The translations under genes were made by a program, and so were the position numbers. Below, in pieces: positions 43,175 to 52,120 of a stretch of DNA of 64,000 bases (positions are counted from its first letter, which is position 1; each line of letters opens with the position of its first letter). This stretch comes from Gammaproteobacteria bacterium (GTDB taxonomy: Bacteria; Pseudomonadota; Gammaproteobacteria; Steroidobacterales; JABDKV01). The DNA lies in contig JAOTXU010000004.1 of assembly GCA_029862165.1 (NCBI GenBank), positions 107,288-171,287 of the forward strand, in the 5' to 3' direction. The notes beneath the pieces are model-generated. The model was given only the letters and a program-made list of their open reading frames with translations, ran no database searches and was not told the origin of the DNA.

Positions 43175-44338
43175 ATGAAACCTGATGCAACGGCAACTAG
43201 AGGCGCCGGACTTGGCCGCTTGCCGACCCTTGAGGGTGCGAACCGCATCGTTATCAAGGTGGGTTCGTCGCTACTCGTGGATTTTGACACTGGCCGTTTG
43301 AATCGCCCGTGGCTGGAAACACTGGCCGGGGAAATCGCTGCCCTGATCAGGGCTGACAAACATGTCGCGATCGTTTCCTCTGGCGCGATCGCTTTGGGCC
43401 GAAAATACCTGGCCATAAAAAAAGACACGGTGCGGCTCGATCAGCAACAGGCCGCTGCGGCTGCCGGGCAGATTCTGCTCGCACACGCCTACCAGGACTT
43501 ACTTGGAAGCCATGACGTCAGAGTCGCTCAAATTTTACTCACGCTCGGTGATACCGAAGACCGGCGGCGTTATCTCAATGCACGAAGCACACTGGAGACT
43601 TTGCTCGATCTCAGTGTGGTTCCGATAATCAACGAGAACGATTCAGTCGCCACCGATGAAATTCGCTACGGAGACAACGACCGTCTCGCGGCGCGCGTAG
43701 CCGTAATGTGCAGTGCCGATTGCCTCGTTCTGTTGTCGGACGTCAACGGCCTGTACGACTCCGATCCCGCCACTAACCCCGACGCGTCTTTAATACCGCT
43801 GGTCGATGAGATTACGCCCGCCGTCGAGGCACTAGCCGGTGCGAGTCGTACCAGTTTTGGCACCGGTGGCATGGTCACCAAGCTGGCTGCCGCCAAAATT
43901 TGTATGCCGGCCGGTTGCGCCACGGTCATTGCAAACGGTCACACACCCGAGCCGTTGGCAGCCATCGACAACGCCGCGGCATGCACCTGGTTTCTGCCTT
44001 CTACCACTCCCCGGGCAGCGCGAAAGCAGTGGATTGCAGGCACGCTGGAACCACGGGGCACACTGATAATTGACGCCGGTGCTGCAAAATCTCTCATTGA
44101 CGGCAGGAGCCTGTTGCCCGTTGGCGTTGTCGGTGTAGAAGGCGAATTTGAACGCGGTGATGCAGTCATCGTTAGAAATCACGAGGGGCAGGATCTGGCA
44201 CGGGGTCTTGCCGCCTATTGCAGCGCCGATATACGGCTGATCATGGGGCATCGGACAGCAGAAACGAAAGAGATCCTGGGTTATCGTGACCGGGATGAAG
44301 TCATACACCGGGACAATCTGGTATTGATTAAAGTTTGA
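43175..44338 (+). CDS. proB: Glutamate 5-kinase
   Basis: ProB phosphorylates glutamate in the first step of proline synthesis. About 387 residues: I-V-I-K-V-G-S-S-L-L at the amino-acid kinase start, S-S-G-A-I-A-L-G, N-E-N-D-S-V, then F-G-T-G-G-M-V-T-K. The C-terminal PUA domain follows from about residue 285. ATG 43175 is chosen; a TTG at 43121 would add 18 residues. The proA gene follows after three bases. Confidence 0.96.
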   Translation: MKPDATATRGAGLGRLPTLEGANRIVIKVGSSLLVDFDTGRLNRPWLETLAGEIAALIRADKHVAIVSSGAIALGRKYLAIKKDTVRLDQQQAAAAAGQILLAHAYQDLLGSHDVRVAQILLTLGDTEDRRRYLNARSTLETLLDLSVVPIINENDSVATDEIRYGDNDRLAARVAVMCSADCLVLLSDVNGLYDSDPATNPDASLIPLVDEITPAVEALAGASRTSFGTGGMVTKLAAAKICMPAGCATVIANGHTPEPLAAIDNAAACTWFLPSTTPRAARKQWIAGTLEPRGTLIIDAGAAKSLIDGRSLLPVGVVGVEGEFERGDAVIVRNHEGQDLARGLAAYCSADIRLIMGHRTAETKEILGYRDRDEVIHRDNLVLIKV

Positions 44339-44341
44339 GAT

Positions 44342-45640
44342 ATGAGTAAGGCGGAATTACAAAACGATCCTCTCACCACCGAAGGTCTGGACGGCTTGAT
44401 GCGAAAGCTCGGTCAAAACGCCCGCGCTGCAGCACGTGGCCTGGCCGGTGCGAATACGACGCAGAAAAATGAGGCGTTGTCCGCTGCAGCGTCCAGCATC
44501 ATGCAAGCCCGTCAAACCATTCTCGCTGCCAATAAGCGTGATATGGATGCGGCGCAGTCAAAAGGATTGTCCGCTGCCCTGCTTGACCGGTTGATGCTCG
44601 ATGACAATCGTGTGGCAACGATGGCGCGCAGCATAGAGGACATTCGGGATTTACCCGATCCGGTCGGTCAAGTGATGGAGCAATGGACCCGGCCCAATGG
44701 TTTGCTCATCAAGCGCGTTCGTGTGCCGCTCGGCGTCATTGGCATCATCTACGAGAGCCGGCCGAATGTCACTGCAGATGCCAGCGCGCTATGTCTAAAA
44801 TCGGGAAACGCAGTGATTTTACGTGGCGGTTCTGAAAGCCACCAATCGAGCACGGCAATCCATGCCTGCATGATCGCCGGTCTCGAGGCCGCCGGACTCT
44901 CGAACACCGGAGTGCAAATGGTCCCGACAACCAGTCGGGATGCGGTCGGAATACTGTTGTCGGGCATGTCCGAATTTATCGATGTGATCATCCCCAGGGG
45001 CGGCAAGAAACTGATCGCGCGTGTACAGACAGACGCCCGTGTTCCGGTAATCGGTCATCTTGAGGGCATCTGCCACGTCTATGTGCACCAGTCGTCGGAT
45101 CCGGACATGGCCAGGGATATCGTGTTAAACGCAAAGATGCGGCGCACCGGTATCTGCGGGGCGGCCGAAACGCTGCTTATTGATCGCAATTGTCTGACGA
45201 CACATTGGCCGGCGATTTCTGAGGCGTTATCGAATGCCGGGTGTGAGCTGCGGGGTGACACGGAGATTTGCCGGCTCGATTCGCGCGTTAACGTCGCACA
45301 GGAGTCGGATTGGGATACAGAATACCTCGACGCTATCCTGTCGGTGAAAGTGGTAGACGGTGTAGACGATGCAATCGAACACATCAGCCGTCATGGTTCG
45401 GGGCATACCGAATCCATTATTGCCAGTGATGAACAGGCGGTCGCAAGATTTCAAAACGACCTGGATAGCGCGATCGTGTTACACAATGCATCAACCCAGT
45501 TTGCCGATGGCGGAGAATTCGGTATGGGAGCGGAAATTGGCATTGCAACCGGGCGCATACACGCCCGGGGCCCCGTTGGCACCGAACAGCTTACAAGTTA
45601 CAAATATCTGGTTCAGGGCACCGGCCAAACACGGTCCTGA
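44342..45640 (+). CDS. proA: Gamma-glutamyl phosphate reductase
   Basis: ProA reduces gamma-glutamyl phosphate to the semialdehyde with NADPH. The 432-residue protein has [15 protein letters not shown], the catalytic Cys region [11 protein letters not shown] and the final [11 protein letters not shown] segment. It forms an operon with proB (3-nt gap). Length is normal. Confidence 0.97.
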   Translation: MSKAELQNDPLTTEGLDGLMRKLGQNARAAARGLAGANTTQKNEALSAAASSIMQARQTILAANKRDMDAAQSKGLSAALLDRLMLDDNRVATMARSIEDIRDLPDPVGQVMEQWTRPNGLLIKRVRVPLGVIGIIYESRPNVTADASALCLKSGNAVILRGGSESHQSSTAIHACMIAGLEAAGLSNTGVQMVPTTSRDAVGILLSGMSEFIDVIIPRGGKKLIARVQTDARVPVIGHLEGICHVYVHQSSDPDMARDIVLNAKMRRTGICGAAETLLIDRNCLTTHWPAISEALSNAGCELRGDTEICRLDSRVNVAQESDWDTEYLDAILSVKVVDGVDDAIEHISRHGSGHTESIIASDEQAVARFQNDLDSAIVLHNASTQFADGGEFGMGAEIGIATGRIHARGPVGTEQLTSYKYLVQGTGQTRS

Positions 45641-45681
45641 TTCCTCTACACTGATATTTTTTTACAGCAGCCAGGCACTCA

Positions 45682-46902
45682 ATGACTCACAGCCCCGTCA
45701 GACCCTCCGACAGCCTCAGTGAGGTCCGTTATGAAATCCGCGGCGAGCTGGCAAAACGCGCGCACGAACTGGAAAAGGTCGGTTACGAGATCATCAAGCT
45801 GAATATCGGCAATCCCGGTCGCTTCGGTTTCCGCACGCCCGAGACGATGCGTCTGGCGATGATTGAAAACCTCGGTGCCAGCGAGGCGTACTGCGATCAA
45901 AAGGGAGTCTTCCCGGCACGCGAAGCCATTGTGATGCATCAGCAAAATCGTGGCGTGATGAATGTGACTGCCGAAGAGGTCTTCATCGGCAACGGGGTCA
46001 GCGAACTGACCGATCTGACTCTGCGGGCACTGCTAAATCCCGGCGACGAAGTACTGGTGCCATCACCGGATTACCCGTTGTGGACAGCCGCCACGATTCT
46101 CAATGGTGGCATAGCCGTCCATTACCCGTGCCGACCCGATAATAAATTTATGCCGGACCCGGAAGAAGTCGAGTCACTGATTACAAATCGGACACGCGCA
46201 ATCGTTGTGATTAACCCGAATAATCCGACCGGTGCTGTCTATGATCGCGAACGTCTCGAGGCGCTGGCACGCATTGCCGAAAAACACAGTCTGCTTATTA
46301 TGGCCGACGAGATCTATGACCAGATGACCTACGACCAGACCGAGTTCATTCCGATGGCCACGCTGGTACACGACACGCTATGCGCTACCTATAGCGGTCT
46401 GTCAAAAGTCTACAGAGCCTGTGGCTACCGCGTCGGTTGGGTTGTGTTCAGCGGTGAAAATCAGCATGCCGATGACTACCTGAACGGGGTCGAGCTGCTC
46501 GCGGCACTACGTCTTTGTGCCAACGTGCCAGGACAATGGGCCGTTCAGACTGCGCTGGGAGGCTTTCAAAGCGTTAACGAACTGGTCTCACCCGGTGGCC
46601 GCCTGCACCGCTCCCGGCAAGCCATTCTCGACGGCGCAGCATCCAGCAAGTACCTCGAACTGGTCAAACCCACCGGATCTATGTTTGCCTTTCCGGGTGT
46701 TAAGACCGCGACCTTGCCGAAGTTTGACGATCATCAGTTCGCACTTGATCTGCTGGAACACAAACACGTTCTCGTGGTTCCAGGTAATAGCTTTAATGTA
46801 CCCTACCGCACCCATTTCCGAATCACCACGCTGCCCGACGATGAAACCATCCGTGAAGTCTTCAAGCGGATCGAAGAGCTGCTTGATGATTACTGTCAGT
46901 GA
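45682..46902 (+). CDS. alaA: Pyridoxal-phosphate aminotransferase, AlaA-like
   Basis: 406 residues closely following E. coli AlaA landmarks: Y-E-I-R-G, I-I-K-L-N-I-G-N-P, E-A-Y-C-D-Q-K-G, I-G-N-G-V-S-E-L, P-S-P-D-Y-P-L-W-T-A-A and N-P-N-N-P-T-G-A-V-Y. The PLP-binding Lys lies in S-G-L-S-K. AlaA makes alanine from pyruvate and glutamate. It is 41 nt downstream of proA. Function by family similarity. Confidence 0.9.
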   Translation: MTHSPVRPSDSLSEVRYEIRGELAKRAHELEKVGYEIIKLNIGNPGRFGFRTPETMRLAMIENLGASEAYCDQKGVFPAREAIVMHQQNRGVMNVTAEEVFIGNGVSELTDLTLRALLNPGDEVLVPSPDYPLWTAATILNGGIAVHYPCRPDNKFMPDPEEVESLITNRTRAIVVINPNNPTGAVYDRERLEALARIAEKHSLLIMADEIYDQMTYDQTEFIPMATLVHDTLCATYSGLSKVYRACGYRVGWVVFSGENQHADDYLNGVELLAALRLCANVPGQWAVQTALGGFQSVNELVSPGGRLHRSRQAILDGAASSKYLELVKPTGSMFAFPGVKTATLPKFDDHQFALDLLEHKHVLVVPGNSFNVPYRTHFRITTLPDDETIREVFKRIEELLDDYCQ

Positions 46903-46991
46903 GGGTCGGCTACCTAAATAGGCCACTATTGGTGTGCGACGTTGAAAAATACATTCGTTTTTCATCTGCGGGATTGTTTGGAAGTTAAAGA

Positions 46992-47942
46992 ATGAATGAA
47001 CCTACTGCAGCTTCATTGAATGGCAGCTCGCCGGGCGCCGTGCTGCGGCGTTACTTCTTCGCAACACGGCCCAGGTTTTTTCCGGCTTCGGCGCTGCCGG
47101 TGATTGCCGGGACCGCATGGGGTGCAGTCTATGCGCGGCGGATTGACTTCGTTGCTGCCGTGCTCGCGATGTTGGCAACCATCGCCGTTCACGCTGCCAG
47201 TAATGTCTTCAACGATGTTGGCGATGAACTGAATGGCACCGATGTAAATAACGCAAAACACATTTATCCCTTTACCGGCGGATCCCGCTTTATTCAAAAC
47301 GGCGTGCTCACGCTGGAACAGATGAAGCGCTGGGCCGTGGCTTTGTATGCCGTTGGGATTGTGCTGGGCGCGCTGCTCATACTTCACAAAGGGATCGGTG
47401 TTCTGTATCTGGGTCTCACCGGGATTGCACTCGGCATGCTCTATTCGCTGCCCGTTGTGCAATTGAGCGGACGCGGCGTCGGTGAGATTGCCATTGCAGT
47501 CGCCTTCGGCGTATTGCCAGTATGCGGTGCCGCCTGGTTGCAGTCGGGGGTTTTTGATATTGCAATTCTTCTGATTTCCATCCCAATCAGCTGCTGGGTC
47601 GCAGCAATCTTACTGATCAACGAAGTACCTGATCGCGTCGCTGACAAACAGGCGGGTAAGTTGACCTGGCCGGTCCGTCTCGGTTTGGCCGGAACGCGCT
47701 GGCTCTACGTGTCATTGCATGTTATTGCCGCCATCGCGTCCCTTTTGCTGGTGCTGCAGCAGGTCTTCCCGTGGTGGACCCTGATACTGCCGCTGGCCCT
47801 GCTGACCGGCGGCTGGCGAGCCGGCAAAACCATCATCAACGACGATAATGCCGTGCTGGAGAACGGTATAAAGTCGACCCTCGCCATTCACACCGCCGGC
47901 GCTCTCTGGTTGACGATAGTCATCCTAGTCACAAAGCTGTAG
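46992..47942 (+). CDS. UbiA-family prenyltransferase (MenA-like)
   Basis: 316 residues with about eight or nine membrane segments, the first Asp-rich motif N-V-F-N-D-V-G-D-E and a second D-R-V-A-D-K-Q-A-G-K-L-T. An initial R-P-R-F-F-P-A-S-A-L-P-V segment resembles MenA. It would attach an isoprenoid chain to an aromatic acceptor. Whether that is dihydroxynaphthoate (menaquinone) is not shown, and no other men genes are in the window. Confidence 0.85.
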   Translation: MNEPTAASLNGSSPGAVLRRYFFATRPRFFPASALPVIAGTAWGAVYARRIDFVAAVLAMLATIAVHAASNVFNDVGDELNGTDVNNAKHIYPFTGGSRFIQNGVLTLEQMKRWAVALYAVGIVLGALLILHKGIGVLYLGLTGIALGMLYSLPVVQLSGRGVGEIAIAVAFGVLPVCGAAWLQSGVFDIAILLISIPISCWVAAILLINEVPDRVADKQAGKLTWPVRLGLAGTRWLYVSLHVIAAIASLLLVLQQVFPWWTLILPLALLTGGWRAGKTIINDDNAVLENGIKSTLAIHTAGALWLTIVILVTKL

Positions 47943-48093
47943 GCGTTTCTGCACTACGGTCACGTAGAAACCCACCTGGCCTGCCATGGCTATCGCATGA
48001 GCACGATATACTCGTTGCCTGACGGTTGAACGGGCCTTCTGTAACTGGGAAACTAGAGTTGTTTTGTTTCGGCAAAGTCATAAGGAGACAAGC

Positions 48094-48546
48094 ATGAGCG
48101 AGCCAAATTGGAGGTTTTTCCAAACAAGTGCTGGCATAGGATCGTGGCCGAGGATTGTTAGGGGGCTCGGCGTGCTGGCGATGCTGCTGACGATTTCGCA
48201 ACCTGTCCAGGCTCAGCAATCAGAGGTGATTGATAGTGGTAGAACGGTCTTCAATCGAAAGTGCGCTGTTTGCCACGGTCTGGAAGGAACCGGCGGCGGC
48301 CCGCTGGGAGCACATCTCAAAAAGAGGCCGGCCGACCTTTCCCACATTAGCCGCAGAAATGGCGGGACCTTTCCCTTTTGGAGTGTCTACAGCACAATTG
48401 ATGGCCGTGATGAAGTCGGATCCCACGGATCACGCGAAATGCCAGTGTGGGGAACGAATGAGCCGACTGAGACCACGAGCGGCCGACTGACGATGGGACA
48501 GATTCTGGCGATCGCTTTCTTCCTCGAGTCCCTTCAGGAGGATTGA
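48094..48546 (+). CDS. Monoheme c-type cytochrome
   Basis: 150 residues with a signal peptide ending near Q-P-V-Q-A-Q and a single heme site C-A-V-C-H-G, followed by a distal E-M-P-V-W-G that supplies a Met ligand. AAGGAG lies 7 nt before the ATG. First in a group of four heme-protein genes on this strand, but 215 nt from the next. Confidence 0.88.
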   Translation: MSEPNWRFFQTSAGIGSWPRIVRGLGVLAMLLTISQPVQAQQSEVIDSGRTVFNRKCAVCHGLEGTGGGPLGAHLKKRPADLSHISRRNGGTFPFWSVYSTIDGRDEVGSHGSREMPVWGTNEPTETTSGRLTMGQILAIAFFLESLQED

Positions 48547-48761
48547 CGCCATATTGCATCTAACGAAGGCTCAAAACGTCAAACCGCGTTTGTGATCCAG
48601 CGACTCGGCAGGAAGAATAAGAGAACCCGGCGATATCGGGAGATTGTGCTGGCGACCCGATACAGGCTACGCTTGCCGTTCCTGCCACCTACGTACAAAC
48701 CGGCATTTTGGGTTAAGTGGCCACGTGGTACATAGGTCATGTGTAAGAAGATTATCGTGTA

Positions 48762-49142
48762 ATGATGCGTAAACTATTTTTCCTTTTGAGTAGTCTTGTG
48801 CTGGTGGCCTTAGGCGGCTGCGAGCGTGCCGGGCCCAATGTGAGTTTTTCTACCGACGTGCATCCAATTCTGGAAAAATACTGCCTGGACTGCCACATGG
48901 CGGGAAAACCCGGGTATGAGGCCAGTGGACTGGACATGGAGAGCTATGGAGTCCTCATGAAAGGCACCCGATTCGGGCCGGTAGTCATTGCAGGTGACAG
49001 GCTAAACAGCGCGCTGACGATGCTTATCGAGGGGCGCGCTGATCCGTCGATCAAAATGCCCCACGGAGACCGTCCCGGACCCAACGCGGCCGACATCGAG
49101 ATAATCGGCCGTTGGGTAGATCAAGGCGCTATGAACAACTAA
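48762..49142 (+). CDS. Lipoprotein with planctomycete-type cytochrome c domain
   Basis: 126 residues with a lipobox (L-G-G-C) and a PF07635-like cytochrome domain: I-L-E-K-Y-C-L-D-C-H, then G-L-D-M-E-S-Y, I-K-M-P-H-G and I-I-G-R-W-V-D-Q-G. The C-x2-C-H is a covalent heme site. Anchored on the periplasmic face. Followed by a tetraheme gene after 31 nt. Confidence 0.85.
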   Translation: MMRKLFFLLSSLVLVALGGCERAGPNVSFSTDVHPILEKYCLDCHMAGKPGYEASGLDMESYGVLMKGTRFGPVVIAGDRLNSALTMLIEGRADPSIKMPHGDRPGPNAADIEIIGRWVDQGAMNN

Positions 49143-49173
49143 CGTTTATTGCCTGAGGACCTGGGAAAACCAA

Positions 49174-50406
49174 TTGATGAACAGCATTATCCGGGGTCTG
49201 ATGGCCGCCGCGGCAATATTCAGCTGCGCGGTGGCATCAGCACAGCATTCTGTCTCTGCACCACCGCTCAACGAAGATGAGCGCGCCGCTCTTTTCCCCG
49301 CTGCGACCGACATCGCCAAAGGTAAAACTCTGGCCGAGTCTTTCTGTGCCGGTTGCCATGGTTTGGATGGGATCAGCGCTGACGAGAACCTGCCGCACCT
49401 CGCAGCACAGCGGACCGTCTATATCTATCGGGTATTACAGGCATACCAGAAGGGAGACCGAGCCGATGAGGCCATGGCGCGCATCGTTCAATTCCTGAGC
49501 AAAGACGCACTACTGAGAGTATCCCAGTACTATTCCAACCTGGCGCCTCCAGCAATTGCCGTCGCACCAGAAAAAGACGAATCTGCTGCCGCCGCAACAG
49601 ATCAGTTGACGGCCGGGAAAAAGGCAGCTGCGGACCGGTGCGCCGGATGCCATGGTGCCACCGGTAATAGCAGCATACCCGGAACGCCCAACCTAACGGC
49701 GCAACATCCAGACTACTTCTTGGCCGCCATTAAAAACTATCAAAACGGCAGTTGGCCGGCTGGCATTATGAAAACTCTGGTTTCGTTCCTGGACGAAGAA
49801 ACGATTCAAAACATGGGTGCGTACTATGCTGCGCAAGAACCCCAGCCTACTGCGACGCGCGGCACAGGTGATTCTGAGGCAGGCGAAGCGCTAGCGCAGT
49901 CCTGTGCAGGCTGCCACGGGGCAGATGGCAATGCTGATGCAACTGATATTCCGACGCTGGCCGGACAGGACGCGCAGTATGCCGCCAAGGCGCTCAGGGA
50001 ATACCGCGATGAACAGCGCGACCATGCCGTCATGGTGTCGGCGATTGAAAGTCTGAACGATGAGGACATTGATGACCTGGCGTCATTTTATGCCGAACAG
50101 AAACCACGGCAGGCTCGCCCGTTACTCAGTGCAGAGGACTGGATCACAAGATGTGACCGCTGCCACGGGATCGGGGGCAATAGCACCGACCCACGTTTTC
50201 CCTTGCTGGCAGGCCAACACGAAAAGTACATCGTGAAGACGCTGGAAACATACGTCAGTGGCGAGCGCAGCAATGTCGCTATGCACGCCATGTCGGCGCC
50301 ACTGAGGCAAGCGGACATCGAGCGCATCGCAGCCCACTATGCGTCGAGCACGCCGAAATCGGTCGTGTACGTCGAGCTACCCTGTATCGCCGCCGACGAG
50401 GAGTGA
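49174..50406 (+). CDS. Tetraheme cytochrome c (four cytochrome c4-like domains)
   Basis: 410 residues with an exported N-terminus (cleavage near V-A-S-A-Q). Four tandem class I heme domains carry C-A-G-C-H-G (first at 58-62, next two at about 155 and 245) and finally C-D-R-C-H-G (about 325). Each is followed by a recurring L-A-x-Q pattern and a Y-Y/Y-A helix. Cytochrome c4 has two such domains, so this is a doubled form. Soluble periplasmic electron carrier by inference. Confidence 0.9.
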   Translation: MMNSIIRGLMAAAAIFSCAVASAQHSVSAPPLNEDERAALFPAATDIAKGKTLAESFCAGCHGLDGISADENLPHLAAQRTVYIYRVLQAYQKGDRADEAMARIVQFLSKDALLRVSQYYSNLAPPAIAVAPEKDESAAAATDQLTAGKKAAADRCAGCHGATGNSSIPGTPNLTAQHPDYFLAAIKNYQNGSWPAGIMKTLVSFLDEETIQNMGAYYAAQEPQPTATRGTGDSEAGEALAQSCAGCHGADGNADATDIPTLAGQDAQYAAKALREYRDEQRDHAVMVSAIESLNDEDIDDLASFYAEQKPRQARPLLSAEDWITRCDRCHGIGGNSTDPRFPLLAGQHEKYIVKTLETYVSGERSNVAMHAMSAPLRQADIERIAAHYASSTPKSVVYVELPCIAADEE

Positions 50407-50408
50407 CC

Positions 50409-51194
50409 ATGACAGATCGGCCCATTCATCGTATGTATCTGCACTTTCAGGAATTGCCGTTGAGCAGACGATTTCTGTATACGGGAACGCTGTTGGTGCT
50501 CGCCGCAGGCTACGCGTTCGCTCTTCTCTACATCTATACCTCTCACTCCGGACATGACGGGAATGCGATAACGCTCTCGTTTCAGGACATAGTCATTGCC
50601 TATAGCGGGTCTGACGAAGGTACGCGGCTCGAATCGGCATTACACGGGCCAATGTCCGGGATGCTTCCACGCCAGGACATAGTCAAAATTGTCAAATGGA
50701 TAAACGACGGAGCGACCAAGGCAGACTATGAATCGAATGTCAGCACTGTGATCGACCGGTACTGCCTGAGCTGCCATGACGGCAGCAATCCACATCTTTC
50801 AAACCTTGATGGATACGAAAACTTGAAAACCGTCGTTGATCGCGACACTGGCATGGATATCTTCACTCTCGTGCGCGTATCCCACATCCATCTGTTCGGC
50901 CTGACATTTATCTTCTTTATTATGGGACTGATTTTCAGCCACGCGTTCCTGCGACCTGTGTGGTTCAAGTGTGCGGTGGTGATCGCACCGTTTATTGGTA
51001 TCGCTGTAGACGTAAGCTCCTGGTACATCACAAAGCTATTCAATCCTTTCGCGGTGTTCGTGATGATAAGCGGAGCGCTCATGGCTGCATGCTTTGCTTA
51101 CATGTGGGTCGTATCCTTATATCAAATCTGGTTTTACAAGATGCCGGACTATTTAACCGAGCGAGACGCCAGGCCAAACCGCACAATCGGCTGA
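50409..51194 (+). CDS. Membrane protein with a cytochrome c motif
   Basis: 261 residues. An N-terminal membrane helix is followed by a periplasmic part with I-D-R-Y-C-L-S-C-H-D (one heme c site). A helical bundle of about four membrane segments begins at H-I-H-L-F-G-L-T-F, with several His that could bind further cofactors. I do not recognise a named family. GAGGAG 5 nt before ATG 50409. The gene follows directly after the tetraheme stop, so it probably docks that cytochrome. Confidence 0.75.
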   Translation: MTDRPIHRMYLHFQELPLSRRFLYTGTLLVLAAGYAFALLYIYTSHSGHDGNAITLSFQDIVIAYSGSDEGTRLESALHGPMSGMLPRQDIVKIVKWINDGATKADYESNVSTVIDRYCLSCHDGSNPHLSNLDGYENLKTVVDRDTGMDIFTLVRVSHIHLFGLTFIFFIMGLIFSHAFLRPVWFKCAVVIAPFIGIAVDVSSWYITKLFNPFAVFVMISGALMAACFAYMWVVSLYQIWFYKMPDYLTERDARPNRTIG

Positions 51195-51226
51195 TCGAAA
51201 AACCGATCCAGGACTTACATCGCGCT

Positions 51227-52033
51227 CTAGGGCTTCGTCTGATCAGCGCGCCTGTTGCGTCGTACCCTCTGCTCCAAATTGCGTTGTACCGTGCGCCTGA
51301 CTACAAACACTATGATCGTCATTACGATTAATGTGATTCCGCCGAGCCACCAGACACTTGTGCCCACATCTGCCTCACGCGAGAGAATCTCGCCAATATC
51401 GCGCGCGAGCGAACCGAGATAAGCGTACAACGCGACGACGGGCAGCATACCGATGGCAGTTGCAGACGCATAAATGAGAACCGGAACGCGAGTCAACCCA
51501 TAAGCGTAATTCAACATATTGAACGGGATCACAAGTGCGATGCGAGTAAGCGCTACGATCGTAAACGCTTGCTCATCAAGCGCGTCGTCCAAAGCTAATA
51601 GCTGCTCATTGCCCGAGATACGTTGTTCCACCCAGCTGCGCGCGAGCGTTCGCCCGACAAGCATTGCGGCAGTCGCGCCGATCGTAATCCCCAGCAGCCC
51701 ATACAAGACACCCGGAACCAGTCCGAACAACAGTCCCGCCAGCATCATCGGTATCCAGCCCGGCGTAAGTGCGACGATGGCGGTTACTGTCAGGCCCAGG
51801 TAAACAAAGCAGCCCGCAATCGGATGCGCCTGAACCCAGGCCTCCATGCCTGTCAGCCACTGGCTCACCGGTAGCAGACGAAGCATTAGGATGGCTGCGA
51901 TAAGTAACGCCACAATCAACAGTCGGGTTATCGTTGTTTTCTTAATACGTTCTACCTCTCGGATGAGGATACCGCCGGTCGGCGCGGTGTGCAGCATTGG
52001 GCGGCGCCGAAACCGATCTGCAGTCCAATGCAC
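51227..52033 (-). CDS. TVP38/TMEM64 (VTT/DedA-like) membrane protein
   Basis: Up to 268 residues with five or six hydrophobic segments, and the VTT signature A-L-T-P-G-W-I-P, G-L-L-F-G, and R-I-A-L-V-I-P-F-N-M-L-N-Y-A-Y-G-L-T. Such proteins act in lipid scrambling or envelope homeostasis. The start is uncertain: an ATG at 51997 would remove 12 residues and neither has a clear ribosome site. Confidence 0.88.
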   Translation of the reverse strand: MHWTADRFRRRPMLHTAPTGGILIREVERIKKTTITRLLIVALLIAAILMLRLLPVSQWLTGMEAWVQAHPIAGCFVYLGLTVTAIVALTPGWIPMMLAGLLFGLVPGVLYGLLGITIGATAAMLVGRTLARSWVEQRISGNEQLLALDDALDEQAFTIVALTRIALVIPFNMLNYAYGLTRVPVLIYASATAIGMLPVVALYAYLGSLARDIGEILSREADVGTSVWWLGGITLIVMTIIVFVVRRTVQRNLEQRVRRNRRADQTKP

Positions 52034-52120
52034 AACAGAACGCGCGTGAGGCGACTCCCCGCAAGGCTCAAAGAGTTAGCACACAACTGAGGAGTGAGAG
52101 AGTAACTTGCGGAAACCGCG

